Counted from the first letter of the stretch, positions 1 to 6,176 are shown. The stretch: DNA of 8,746 bases from an uncultured Sphingomonadales bacterium (GCA_903828025.1 CAIKKO010000500.1:1-8746), one strand, 5' to 3'. Made by a program: numbers and translations. Notes: a model not told the origin generated them from the letters alone.

Positions 1-41
1 ATATGTTCTTTTTTGTTCCTAGCAATGCGGACTCGCGCTAC

Positions 42-536
42 ATGTCCGAGTCGAACCAAGTGGGACCAATTGTGGACATGACCTGCAGCGCACAGACCTT
101 AGGGATAAACGCAAGACTGGCACGGCTCCTGACCGCTGCCGTCGACCGGTCGGGCAAGTCGCGGCGCGAGGTCGCACGCGCAGCAGGCATGAACAAAGAC
201 ACCTTTCTGCGGATCTTGCGCGGCGAGAAGGCCGTCACTCTCGACGATGCTGTGCGCGTGCTCGACGCGAGTGGGCTGGCATCCAACGGCGCACTGCTGC
301 TCGCCATCCTCGGGCACGAGGATCTCGCGGTTGAATGGCTGGGTGAAGACGCGGGCGCATTCCTCGATCAGTTCCTCACCGCCCTGCCGGTGACCATGAA
401 CGAAACGCTGGGCCCCCGCATAGCCGATCTGCGCCCGCGCTGGGCCATCGGCACCTCGCGCCTCGTGGCGCGGCTGCTGGCCAAACACATCGATGATTTT
501 GCCGAGCGCGACATTTCTCTCGTGCTCGGCAGGTGA
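42..536 (+). CDS. Helix-turn-helix (XRE/antitoxin-like) protein of the accessory segment
   Basis: I do not recognise a specific family. With the ATG at 42 the protein has 164 residues. Residues about 39-80 read as a helix-turn-helix: SRREVARAAGM, then NKDTFLRILRGEK, then a helix ending in VLDASGL. This is the pattern of Cro/CI-type DNA-binding domains, in which the second helix reads the operator. The remaining half is alpha-helical with no recognised motif; its tail (FAERDISLVLGR) is unremarkable. The start is uncertain: in-frame ATGs also occur at 3 and 78. The one at 3 sits in an AT-rich stretch two bases from the window edge, and none has a convincing ribosome site that I can see. The gene lies 40 bp before an AlpA-like gene on the same strand, so a regulatory role in a mobile element is likely. 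That role is inferred from the HTH and the neighbours only. Confidence 0.7.
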   Translation: MSESNQVGPIVDMTCSAQTLGINARLARLLTAAVDRSGKSRREVARAAGMNKDTFLRILRGEKAVTLDDAVRVLDASGLASNGALLLAILGHEDLAVEWLGEDAGAFLDQFLTALPVTMNETLGPRIADLRPRWAIGTSRLVARLLAKHIDDFAERDISLVLGR

Positions 537-561
537 GGGGATCGGGGTGGATTTGCCAAAC

Positions 562-567
562 GAGGAG
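562..567 (+). promoter_or_regulatory. Ribosome binding site of first alpA-like gene
   Basis: GAGGAG lies nine bases before ATG 577 and three before ATG 571. The spacing favours 577 as the start, which shortens the protein by two residues. Confidence 0.6.
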
Positions 568-576
568 ACCATGACC

Positions 577-828
577 ATGTCACAAATTGCAGCTGTGCGC
601 GTTCCCGAGGCTTCCGCTGAAGCGGTAGAGCCTGCAATTTTGAGGAACGCGCCCCCGCGCTTGATCCGCCTGCCGGAAGTGATGGCAAGGGTCGGGCTGA
701 AGCGATCGTCGATCTATCATCGCATGTCAGAAGGGCGCTTTCCGAAAGGGCGATCACTTGGGCCGCGCTGCGTGGTTTGGGTGGAAGCGGAAATCGACGC
801 CTGGATCGCGGCAGTCGTGCAACGCTAG
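577..828 (+). CDS. AlpA-family excisionase/transcriptional regulator (first copy)
   Basis: Small DNA-binding protein of the AlpA/MerR-like winged-helix group, whose members control excision or integrase expression in prophages and genomic islands. With the ATG at 577 it has 83 residues. The AlpA signature runs over residues 29-77: LIRLPEVMARVGLKRSSIYH places the recognition helix at about 42-50, then EGRFPKGRSLGPRCVVW is the wing with its conserved FPK, and EIDAWI closes the domain. The first 27 residues are a disordered-looking tail. The start is set by GAGGAG at 562-567, nine bases from ATG 577; the ATG at 571 is in frame but only three bases from that site. A second AlpA-like gene follows 155 bp downstream. 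The family call is firm from the motif; the role in excision is inferred from the family and the nearby tRNA. Confidence 0.85.
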   Translation: MSQIAAVRVPEASAEAVEPAILRNAPPRLIRLPEVMARVGLKRSSIYHRMSEGRFPKGRSLGPRCVVWVEAEIDAWIAAVVQR

Positions 829-882
829 CTTTCGAGGGCATCTATCAGGACGCTTCGAGACCCATCGCCGATAAAACAGAAA

Positions 883-917
883 CTCGAGCCGCTAAATGTG
901 GCGTTGCACGGCTCGAG
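883..917. repeat. Inverted repeat between the two alpA-like genes
   Basis: CTCGAGCCG at 883-891 is the exact reverse complement of CGGCTCGAG at 909-917, leaving a 17-base loop. It lies between the first alpA-like stop codon and the second gene's leader. A short TTTT occurs at 927-930, but nine bases beyond the stem, so a classical intrinsic terminator is doubtful. An operator for one of the neighbouring HTH proteins is equally possible. Confidence 0.5.
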
Positions 918-955
918 CGGGGCGCGTTTTCAATCACTTGGAGGGAACCAGAACC

Positions 956-976
956 ATGAACCACCCAACCGAATGA
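956..976 (+). CDS. Possible six-codon leader peptide (MNHPTE)
   Basis: ATG at 956 opens a six-codon frame reading MNHPTE and stopping at TGA 974-976, seven bases before the second alpA-like start. It is preceded by GGAGGG at 940-945, ten bases away, a stronger ribosome site than the weak GAGG at 975-978 in front of the downstream gene. Translation of the minigene could couple to the alpA-like gene. The observation is direct; function is unproven and chance is quite possible for so short a frame. Confidence 0.25.
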   Translation: MNHPTE

Positions 977-983
977 GGCTGCT

Positions 984-1175
984 ATGTCTGTCCCTGAACT
1001 GCTCACTTGCCAAGATGTCATGAAGATCACCGGCATACGGAGCCGGACCACCATCTGGAGGCGCGTCCAGGCTGGCGATTTCCCATCGCCCATCGATTTC
1101 GGTGCGGGCCGCATACGGTGGCGCGCCCTTGAGATCACCGAATGGGTCAACGCTCGTCCCAAGCGGAGATACTGA
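984..1175 (+). CDS. AlpA-family excisionase/regulator (second copy)
   Basis: 63-residue protein that is almost entirely an AlpA-type winged helix. Residues 7-28 (LLTCQDVMKITGI, then SRTTIWRRV) form the helix-turn-helix, AGDFPSPIDFGAGRIRW (30-46) the wing, and EITEWVNAR the closing helix. It matches the first copy in plan (FP in the wing, a W before the last helix, then E/I/xxW) but not closely in sequence, so the two look like distinct family members and not a recent duplication. The ATG at 984 is the only sensible start; its own ribosome site is weak (GAGG 975-978) and a six-codon minigene with a better site ends just upstream. Such proteins act as excisionases or as activators of integrase genes in mobile elements. 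No integrase is visible nearby. Confidence 0.82.
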   Translation: MSVPELLTCQDVMKITGIRSRTTIWRRVQAGDFPSPIDFGAGRIRWRALEITEWVNARPKRRY

Positions 1176-1231
1176 CGTCGCACTCGTGCGAGCAGGTTCT
1201 CTTTGCAGGACCGTCGTTTCAAAGACTGTCG

Positions 1232-1250
1232 GCAGCGGCAAATCCGCTGC
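1232..1250. repeat. Short hairpin in the gene-free stretch
   Basis: GCAGCGG (1232-1238), loop CAAAT, CCGCTGC (1244-1250): a perfect 7-bp stem, extendable by a G-T and a C-G pair. No T-run follows on either strand, so it is not an obvious terminator. Confidence 0.45.
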
Positions 1251-1418
1251 TGCCGTCAAGCCGCAGAAATTGATCTTGCGTGCTGGATAGAGTGCGATCG
1301 CGTGGCTCTTGCGAGCCGGCTCTTCCAACCGCCCGCAGCGGTCATTGCGACCAAACCCAGAGCGCTCGAACCGATACTCCCAGGAACGAGAATTTGAGCT
1401 GCTTGGAGGTCATGTCAC

Positions 1419-1436
1419 TGACCCTTCAGCGGGTCA
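1419..1436. repeat. Inverted repeat TGACCC/GGGTCA
   Basis: TGACCC (1419-1424) and GGGTCA (1431-1436) are perfect inverted arms around TTCAGC. An A-run follows on the plus strand, and an imperfect palindrome (GTGCCCATCGGACAC, 1442-1456) begins six bases further on. The pair could be a protein-binding site or a transposon-end remnant. I cannot assign it. Confidence 0.35.
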
Positions 1437-1528
1437 AAAATGTGCCCATCGGACACCGCCATGGCGACTCTCTCGCGGCCACCATGTTGCATATCGACGC
1501 GATGCGTTTCACCTCGTTTCGGAGGTTT

Positions 1529-1549
1529 GCACCACCAGCGCACCACCAG
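1529..1549. repeat. Tandem 10-bp direct repeat with 11-bp period
   Basis: GCACCACCAG occurs at 1529-1538 and again at 1540-1549, one helical turn apart and about 60 bp from the tRNA end. Side-by-side short direct repeats near an attachment site can be arm-type binding sites of integrases or excisionases; that reading is inference. Confidence 0.35.
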
Positions 1550-1606
1550 AGGCGAATTTTTCCTCACCTAAAAGCTGAGGATGAGGTGCTAAATACTTGA
1601 AATCGT

Positions 1607-1683
1607 TGGTCGGGACGAGAGGATTCGAACCTCCGACCCCCACACCCCCAGTGTGATGCGCTACCAGGCTGCGCTACGTCCCG
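1607..1683 (-). tRNA. tRNA-Pro (anticodon GGG)
   Basis: Complete 77-base tRNA gene on the minus strand with an encoded CCA (1607-1609). Acceptor arms CGGGACG and CGTCCCG pair perfectly. The D arm (GCGC/GCGC) encloses AGCCTGGTA. The anticodon stem TCACA/TGTGG encloses the loop CTGGGGG, giving anticodon GGG, which reads proline codons CCC and CCU. The T arm GGAGG/CCTCT encloses TTCGAAT, and the discriminator base is A. Overall it closely resembles the bacterial proL type. Its 3' end faces the accessory segment at 1-1606, so it is the probable integration target of that element and stays intact. Confidence 0.97.
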
Positions 1684-1715
1684 ACCGGAACGCGGGCCTA
1701 TAGGCAGGCCCTGCG

Positions 1716-1739
1716 GCGATAGCAAGGCTTCTTGGTCAA
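1716..1739 (-). promoter_or_regulatory. Probable promoter of tRNA-Pro
   Basis: Reading the minus strand, TTGACC (1734-1739) is followed after ten bases by GCTATCGC (1716-1723). This fits the Caulobacter-type housekeeping pattern (TTGAC, 10-14 bases, GCTA). The mature tRNA would begin some 25-30 bases after the likely start of transcription. Confidence 0.6.
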
Positions 1740-1797
1740 GGTTTCTTCGCAGCGCGCTGCCTTTGCCGAAGGGCCTGCGCTGCGTCCTTTGATTGCC

Positions 1798-1821
1798 TTG
1801 GCCATATCAAGGTGCTAGGCG
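1798..1821 (+). promoter_or_regulatory. Candidate promoter of the yajC-secD-secF operon
   Basis: TTGGCC (1798-1803), ten bases, then GCTAGGCG (1814-1821) matches the same Caulobacter-type pattern as the tRNA promoter on the other strand. A transcript starting near 1828 would have an untranslated leader of about 95 bases before yajC. The -35 side overlaps a small inverted repeat, CCTTG (1796-1800) and CAAGG (1808-1812), which could be an operator or chance. Confidence 0.45.
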
Positions 1822-1923
1822 CGCCAGCCAATACCGGCCAGTTCCGGGGCATCGGCGGGAGTATCACCGCTGCGCTTCGTGCCTTCTGCGCCGGATGATT
1901 TTCACGAAAGACGGTACCCAGCC

Positions 1924-2265
1924 ATGAACGGCCCTGCCATGATCAATTTTCTTGCTGCTGCGGCCCCGGCCGCTGCCGAACCCCCCGCCTATCTCCAGTT
2001 CCTGCCGCTGGTGGCCATGGCGGCGATCTTCTACTTCCTGATCCTGCGCCCGCAGATGCGCCGCCAAAAGGAACAGCAGGGCAAGATCGCCGGGCTCAAG
2101 AAGGGCGATCAGGTCGTCACCGGAGGCGGTCTGATTGCCAAGGTCATCAAGGTCGATGAACAGACGGTCGATCTTGAACTTGGCCCCAATGTCCGCGTCA
2201 AGGCAGTGCGGGCGACGATCGGCGATGTCTTGCCCCCGGCCGGCTCGACCCCCGCTAACGACTGA
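1924..2265 (+). CDS. yajC: YajC, preprotein translocase accessory subunit
   Basis: Small single-span inner-membrane protein that forms the SecDF-YajC complex with SecD and SecF. The complex associates with SecYEG and supports protein export and insertion. With ATG 1924 it has 113 residues, the usual family size. An alanine-rich N-terminus precedes one membrane helix at about 24-41, followed by the hallmark RPQ (42-44), a basic stretch rich in R, K and Q, and the cytoplasmic core with GDQVVTGGG (61-69). The start is a choice: AAAGACGG at about 1906-1913 supports 1924, an internal ATG at 1939 would give 108 residues, and a GTG at 1879 lacks support. A ten-codon frame at 1895-1927 overlaps the start codon as ATGA. 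The last codons and the stop lie in the first copy of a 14-bp tandem repeat. It is followed by secD and secF on the same strand. Confidence 0.95.
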   Translation: MNGPAMINFLAAAAPAAAEPPAYLQFLPLVAMAAIFYFLILRPQMRRQKEQQGKIAGLKKGDQVVTGGGLIAKVIKVDEQTVDLELGPNVRVKAVRATIGDVLPPAGSTPAND

Positions 2266-2309
2266 CTGCTAACGACTGACTGCTAACGACTGACTTCTAA
2301 CGATTGACG
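2254..2309 (+). repeat. 14-bp tandem repeat overlapping the yajC stop codon
   Basis: The unit GCTAACGACTGACT occurs exactly at 2254-2267, 2268-2281 and 2282-2295, with a degenerate fourth copy (TCTAACGATTGACG) at 2296-2309. The first copy encodes the C-terminal Ala-Asn-Asp and TGA stop of YajC. Each unit carries one TAA and one TGA, and 14 is not a multiple of three, so the array places stops in all three forward frames. It looks like slippage-type expansion of the end of yajC. Confidence 0.9.
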
Positions 2310-2355
2310 CTGCGGCCCATGTCCTGGTCGATCCGGACTTGCGTGACCCCCCTTC

Positions 2356-2361
2356 AGGAAG
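2356..2361 (+). promoter_or_regulatory. Ribosome binding site of secD
   Basis: AGGAAG lies ten bases before ATG 2372. It supports that start over the upstream in-frame TTG at 2339. Confidence 0.6.
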
Positions 2362-2371
2362 ACCGTTTGCG

Positions 2372-3979
2372 ATGCTTGAATTTCCGCGCTGGAAGGTGAT
2401 CTGGCTCTGGGCGATCACGCTGGTGTTCGCGCTGGCTGCGATCCCTTCGATTACCTCGACCCTTGGGCTGGCCTTGCCGACCGGCGTGCCCGCGCCCAAG
2501 GTCAATCTCGGTCTCGATCTCGCGGGTGGCAGCCACATCCTGCTCGAAGCCGATCCCAGCCAGGTGCGCCAGCAGCGCATCGAGGGCATGGACGAATCGG
2601 TGCGCACCAAGCTCAAGCTGGCGGGCGGCGACATCCGCATCAGCGATATCTCCAACCGTGACGGCTCGCTGACGTTTCTGGTCGAGAACCCGGCCAAGGT
2701 CGATGCAGTGCGCGAGGCGATCCTGCCGCTCACCAGCGGTGCCGGGCTGACTGGTGCGCGCGACTGGACGATCAACGTGGTCGATGGCAACCGCTTCGTG
2801 CTCACCCCGACCGACGAGGGTATCCAGCAGGCGGTTTCGCAGGCGATGGAAACCGCGGTAGAGGTCGTGCGCAAGCGCATCGACGCGCTCGGCACGCGTG
2901 AGCCGACGATCATCCGTTCGGGCAGCAACCGCATCGTGGTGCAAGTGCCCGGTCTGCAAGACCCGCAGGCGCTCAAGAACCTGCTTGGCCAGACTGCCAA
3001 GCTCGAGTTCAAGTTGGTTGATACCAGCGCGATCGCCAGCGATGTTGCGCGCGGGATTGCGCCTCCGGGAAGCGAGATTGTACCCTACGCCGAAGGCAAG
3101 CAAGGCGCGCCTGCCGCTTCGATCGCGGTCAAGCGGCTCGGCGGCATTCGCGGTGATCAGCTGACCAATGCGCAGCTCACCAACAATCAGCAGACGAACG
3201 AGCCCAATGTGGCGATTACCTTCACCACCGAAGGCGGGGCGAAGTTTGCCAAGCTGACCACGCAGAACGTCAACAAGCCGTTCGCGATCATCCTTGATGG
3301 CAAGGTGCTCTCTGCGCCCAACATCAACGAGCCGATCCTGGGCGGCAGCGCGGTGATTTCGGGCAATTTCACCACCGAGAGCGCCAACAACCTCGCCATT
3401 TCGCTGCGGTCTGGCGCGCTGCCGGTCGATCTCAAGGTTGTGGAAGAGCGCACGGTCGGACCCGATCTCGGTGCGGATTCGATCCGCAAGGGCATGATCG
3501 CGATGGCAGTCGGCACGCTTGCGCTGATGACGTTCATCCTTGTCACCTACGGGCGGTTCGGGGTCTATGCCTGCATCGCGCTGGTGTTCAACGTGATGAT
3601 GATCCTCGGCGTCATGGCGCTGATCGGCACCACGCTGACCTTGCCGGGCATCGCGGGCTTCGTGCTGACAATCGGCGCGGCGGTCGATGCCAACGTGCTG
3701 ATCAACGAGCGCATCCGCGAGGAGCGGCACCGGGGGCGGCGCGTGTTTCAGGCGATCGAGGTGGGCTACAAGGAAGCCAGCCGCGCGATTTTCGATGCCA
3801 ATATCACCAACGTGATCGCGGCGATTTCGATGGCCGCGTTCGGCTCCGGTCCGGTGCGCGGCTTTGCCATCGTGCTGCTGATCGGCATTGCGACTTCGGT
3901 GTTTACTGCGGTGACGATGACCCGGCTGTGGGTCGCGCAGTGGCTGCGCCGCGCGCGCCCGACCGAAATCGCGCTGTGA
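2372..3979 (+). CDS. secD: SecD, protein translocase subunit (RND-type)
   Basis: Inner-membrane subunit of SecDF, which uses the proton gradient to help complete translocation of exported proteins on the periplasmic side. The 535 residues are typical of alphaproteobacterial SecD and shorter than the E. coli protein. Visible features, in order: the first membrane helix (about 9-27), the conserved LGLDLAGG (46-53) that opens the large periplasmic P1 region, then a C-terminal bundle of five helices from about 374 to 530. That bundle contains VDANVLINERIREE (438-451), the fourth-helix motif whose aspartate is implicated in proton transfer. ATG 2372 is chosen because AGGAAG is well placed and the protein then begins just before helix 1. 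It lies 106 bp after yajC, across the tandem repeat, and 13 bp before secF. Confidence 0.97.
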   Translation: MLEFPRWKVIWLWAITLVFALAAIPSITSTLGLALPTGVPAPKVNLGLDLAGGSHILLEADPSQVRQQRIEGMDESVRTKLKLAGGDIRISDISNRDGSLTFLVENPAKVDAVREAILPLTSGAGLTGARDWTINVVDGNRFVLTPTDEGIQQAVSQAMETAVEVVRKRIDALGTREPTIIRSGSNRIVVQVPGLQDPQALKNLLGQTAKLEFKLVDTSAIASDVARGIAPPGSEIVPYAEGKQGAPAASIAVKRLGGIRGDQLTNAQLTNNQQTNEPNVAITFTTEGGAKFAKLTTQNVNKPFAIILDGKVLSAPNINEPILGGSAVISGNFTTESANNLAISLRSGALPVDLKVVEERTVGPDLGADSIRKGMIAMAVGTLALMTFILVTYGRFGVYACIALVFNVMMILGVMALIGTTLTLPGIAGFVLTIGAAVDANVLINERIREERHRGRRVFQAIEVGYKEASRAIFDANITNVIAAISMAAFGSGPVRGFAIVLLIGIATSVFTAVTMTRLWVAQWLRRARPTEIAL

Positions 3980-3992
3980 GGGGAATGGACCG

Positions 3993-4970
3993 ATGAAACT
4001 GCTCAAGCTCGTCCCCGACAACACCAACATCAAGTTCTTGCGCCTGCGCGGGCCGTTCTATGCGGCGAGCCTGCTGCTCATGGCGCTGAGCCTCACGCTG
4101 GTGTTTACCAAGGGGCTCAATCTCGGCGTCGATTTCGTCGGCGGGCAAATGATCCGCGTGACGTTCGTCAGCGGTGGTGAGGCGCCAGTGGCGGTCATGC
4201 GCGGGGAGATCGACAAGCTCGGCTATGGCGAGCCGATCATCCAGCGTTACGGCAAGCCAAACGAGATCTCGATCCGCATGAAGCTGCCGGTGGGCGCGGA
4301 CCATGATACCGGCCTTGCCGACAAGATGGCGCGCACGATCACCGCCGATATCAAGGCCAAGCATGCCGACGCACGGATTGACGGTGTCGATTCGGTTTCG
4401 GGCAAAGTCTCGGGCGAGTTGTGGCACAGCGCGGTGCTCTCGCTCGGGCTCGCGGCGCTGGCGGTGGCGGCGTACATCTGGCTGCGGTTTGAATGGCAGT
4501 TCGGCATCGGCGCGTTGTTCAGCCTTGTCCACGACGTGACCCTGACGCTGGGCATGTTCGCGGTAACGCAGATCGAGTTCGACCTGACGATCGTCGCGGC
4601 GCTGCTCACGCTGATCGGCTATTCGCTCAACGATACGATCGTTGTCTATGATCGCATACGTGAGAACTTAAAGAAGTATCGCAAGATGCCGATGCCCGAG
4701 CTGCTCGACCTTTCGGTGAACGAGACGCTCCACCGCACCATCGCGACTTCGCTGTCGATGCTGATCACGCTGACTGCGCTGCTGCTGCTGGGGCCTGGGG
4801 TGATCTTCGGCTTCACCGCCGCGATCACGCTGGGCATTTTCGTCGGCACGTACAGTTCGATCTACATGGCCGCGCCGATCCTGATCTGGCTCAAGGTCAA
4901 TCCGAAGAGCTTCGTGCCGACCGAGACGGCCATCGAAAAGCAGGAACGGATGGCGCGCGAAGGCGTCTGA
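3993..4970 (+). CDS. secF: SecF, protein translocase subunit (RND-type)
   Basis: Partner of SecD in the proton-driven SecDF export motor of the inner membrane. The 325 residues match the usual length. Helix 1 is at about 22-39, followed by the SecF signature LGVDFVGG (44-51). The small periplasmic domain ends near VSGKVSGEL. A five-helix bundle follows, with the conserved IGYSLNDTIVVYDRIREN (208-225) and NETLHRTIATS. The ribosome site GAGGGGA (3978-3984) begins inside the secD stop codon, so the two are very probably translated together. The stop is 3 bp from the stop of the opposing glycosyltransferase gene, and no terminator hairpin with a T-run fits between them. Confidence 0.97.
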   Translation: MKLLKLVPDNTNIKFLRLRGPFYAASLLLMALSLTLVFTKGLNLGVDFVGGQMIRVTFVSGGEAPVAVMRGEIDKLGYGEPIIQRYGKPNEISIRMKLPVGADHDTGLADKMARTITADIKAKHADARIDGVDSVSGKVSGELWHSAVLSLGLAALAVAAYIWLRFEWQFGIGALFSLVHDVTLTLGMFAVTQIEFDLTIVAALLTLIGYSLNDTIVVYDRIRENLKKYRKMPMPELLDLSVNETLHRTIATSLSMLITLTALLLLGPGVIFGFTAAITLGIFVGTYSSIYMAAPILIWLKVNPKSFVPTETAIEKQERMAREGV

Positions 4971-4973
4971 GGG

Positions 4974-6176
4974 TCAGCGCCCCGCAGCCGCGCGTTCGTA
5001 GATCGCGGCCAGTGCCGCCGCATTGGCATCCCAGCTGAAGCGCCGGGCTGCGGCGGCCACTTCGGCCTGCGGCGGCGGGGCGGCGAGCAATTCCGTGATC
5101 GCAGCGGCAATCGCTTCGGGGCTGCGCGCGGCGAGCCGTCCGGCGGCAGGCTGGTCCAGCACTTCGCGCGCGCCGCCGACATCGGGTATTATCAGCGGGG
5201 CGCCGCAGGCGAGCGCCTCGATCCACGCATTGGCGAGCCCCTCGCGCTCTGACGGCAGCACCATGACATCGGCCGCGCTCAGCAGCAGCGGCAGCGTTTC
5301 GTGGTTCACGGAGCCCAGAAAATGCACCCGGCTGGCGATGCCGAGGCTGGCGGCCAGCGTGCGCAGCGCGGCCTCGTCCGGCCCAGTGCCCGCAAGCGCG
5401 AGCTGGATATCCGAGGGCAGGCTGGTGAGCGCGCGGATCGCGAGCGCCTGCCCCTTGATCGGCAGCAGCGCGCCGACACTGACGGCGAGACGGTCGGCGG
5501 GGCGCAAGACAAGTCCCGGCAAGTCGGTGAGCCGCTGGCGGGCCTCGGCGCGCGGGATGGGCTGGAAGCGCGCATGATCGAGCCCGGTATAATGCACCGT
5601 GATGCCGCCCGGTGGCACGATGCCGAGCGCTTCCATGTCACCTGCCAGTGCACCCGAGACGGACAGCACGGCGGCGGCTGAAACGGCGGCGCTCCGCATC
5701 TGGGCAAGCGCGGCGGGGCGGCCTCCCCACAAGTGGATGTCTGAGCCCCGAGCCTTGATTGCGTAAGGCAGGCCTAGCCCTTGTGCCACGCGCGCGGCGG
5801 CGGGACCGTCAGGATAGAAGAACTGCGCATCGACCAGATCGAACGGGGTTTGCGCATGGAGCCTGCGCGCCAGTGGCAGCACCGCGCGCGCAATGGCCCA
5901 GGGGTTGAACCGCCCCGAGAGACCCGGCACGAGCAGGAAATGCGGGTGGTGGACCGGGAGCGGCCCGCCAGTCTCCAGCGCCGGGATCGCCGCCAGCGAG
6001 GCGTAGCGGCCCATGGCCCGCAGCGGCGGAGGCGGCAGGCCGATGGGGTTGATCACCGTCACCTCCCAATCCCCGCGCGCGGCCAGTGTTTCCATCTGGC
6101 GCGCGACAAACCGGCCAAACCCGGGGCGGGGCGGCGCGGGGTAGAGTGTCGAAATCGACAGCAGGCGGCGTTTCAA
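4974..6176 (-). CDS. Glycosyltransferase family 4 (GT-B, TuaC-like)
   Basis: Probable retaining sugar-nucleotide-dependent glycosyltransferase of 400 residues, the normal size for GT4. It is likely cytoplasmic or at the inner membrane face, working on cell-envelope or exported polysaccharide. The N-terminus (ISTLYPAPPRPGFGRFVARQ) has the S-x-LYP...G-x-FV pattern of TuaC-like enzymes. The C-terminal Rossmann half shows VGALLPIKG (234-242, K241), a PSEREGLANAWIEAL stretch giving the E-x7-E motif (E312, E320), and CGAPLIIPDVGGAREVL. Donor and acceptor cannot be told from the sequence. The frame stays open far upstream into the regulator gene, but that part is a shadow. The first usable start after the regulator is TTG at 6176 (MKRRLLSIS), 17 bp past its stop, with no clear ribosome site, so translational coupling is likely. 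It is convergent with secF, only 3 bp apart. Confidence 0.88.
   Translation of the reverse strand: MKRRLLSISTLYPAPPRPGFGRFVARQMETLAARGDWEVTVINPIGLPPPPLRAMGRYASLAAIPALETGGPLPVHHPHFLLVPGLSGRFNPWAIARAVLPLARRLHAQTPFDLVDAQFFYPDGPAAARVAQGLGLPYAIKARGSDIHLWGGRPAALAQMRSAAVSAAAVLSVSGALAGDMEALGIVPPGGITVHYTGLDHARFQPIPRAEARQRLTDLPGLVLRPADRLAVSVGALLPIKGQALAIRALTSLPSDIQLALAGTGPDEAALRTLAASLGIASRVHFLGSVNHETLPLLLSAADVMVLPSEREGLANAWIEALACGAPLIIPDVGGAREVLDQPAAGRLAARSPEAIAAAITELLAAPPPQAEVAAAARRFSWDANAAALAAIYERAAAGR

Larger units (their letters stand above)
1176..1606. other. Gene-free, inverted-repeat-rich stretch next to the tRNA (element end)
   Basis: About 430 bases lie between the second alpA-like gene and the CCA end of tRNA-Pro. 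Open frames exist on both strands but none has a recognisable domain, a ribosome site or convincing composition. The stretch does hold a cluster of short inverted repeats: 1232-1250 (7-bp arms, 5-base loop), 1304-1317 (GGCTC TTGC GAGCC), 1419-1436 (TGACCC TTCAGC GGGTCA) and an imperfect one at 1442-1456. It also holds a 10-bp direct repeat at 1529-1549. I could not match it to a known insertion sequence. Its position suggests the attachment-site flank of an integrated element, perhaps with decayed genes. Confidence 0.4.

Noticed and set aside
5..18. GTTC, six T, GTTC at the left edge as a second LexA box.
   Set aside because: Spacing is six bases, not the seven of the alphaproteobacterial operator, and it lies in a T-rich stretch cut by the window edge.
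930..1328. Minus-strand frame of 132 residues across the second alpA-like gene.
   Set aside because: No domain or ribosome site; it overlaps a gene with a clear AlpA motif on the other strand.
1562..1580. CCTCA/TGAGG stem just past the tRNA CCA end as a tRNA terminator.
   Set aside because: Reading in the tRNA direction (minus strand), an A-run and not a T-run follows; the 5-bp arms are too weak.
1280..1600. Plus-strand frames of 106 and 89 residues before the tRNA.
   Set aside because: Two overlapping frames with no recognisable domain, no ribosome site and Arg/Ser/Pro-rich composition typical of spurious frames.
2320..2400. Short frame (MSWSIRTC...) ahead of and overlapping secD as a Sec-monitoring arrest peptide.
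   Set aside because: No signal sequence, no RAPP/RAPG-like arrest motif and no ribosome site; it runs into secD in another frame.
2354..4033. Long minus-strand open frame (559 residues) opposite secD.
   Set aside because: An antisense shadow of a well-conserved gene in GC-rich DNA; its composition (His/Arg/Asp-rich) resembles no protein family.
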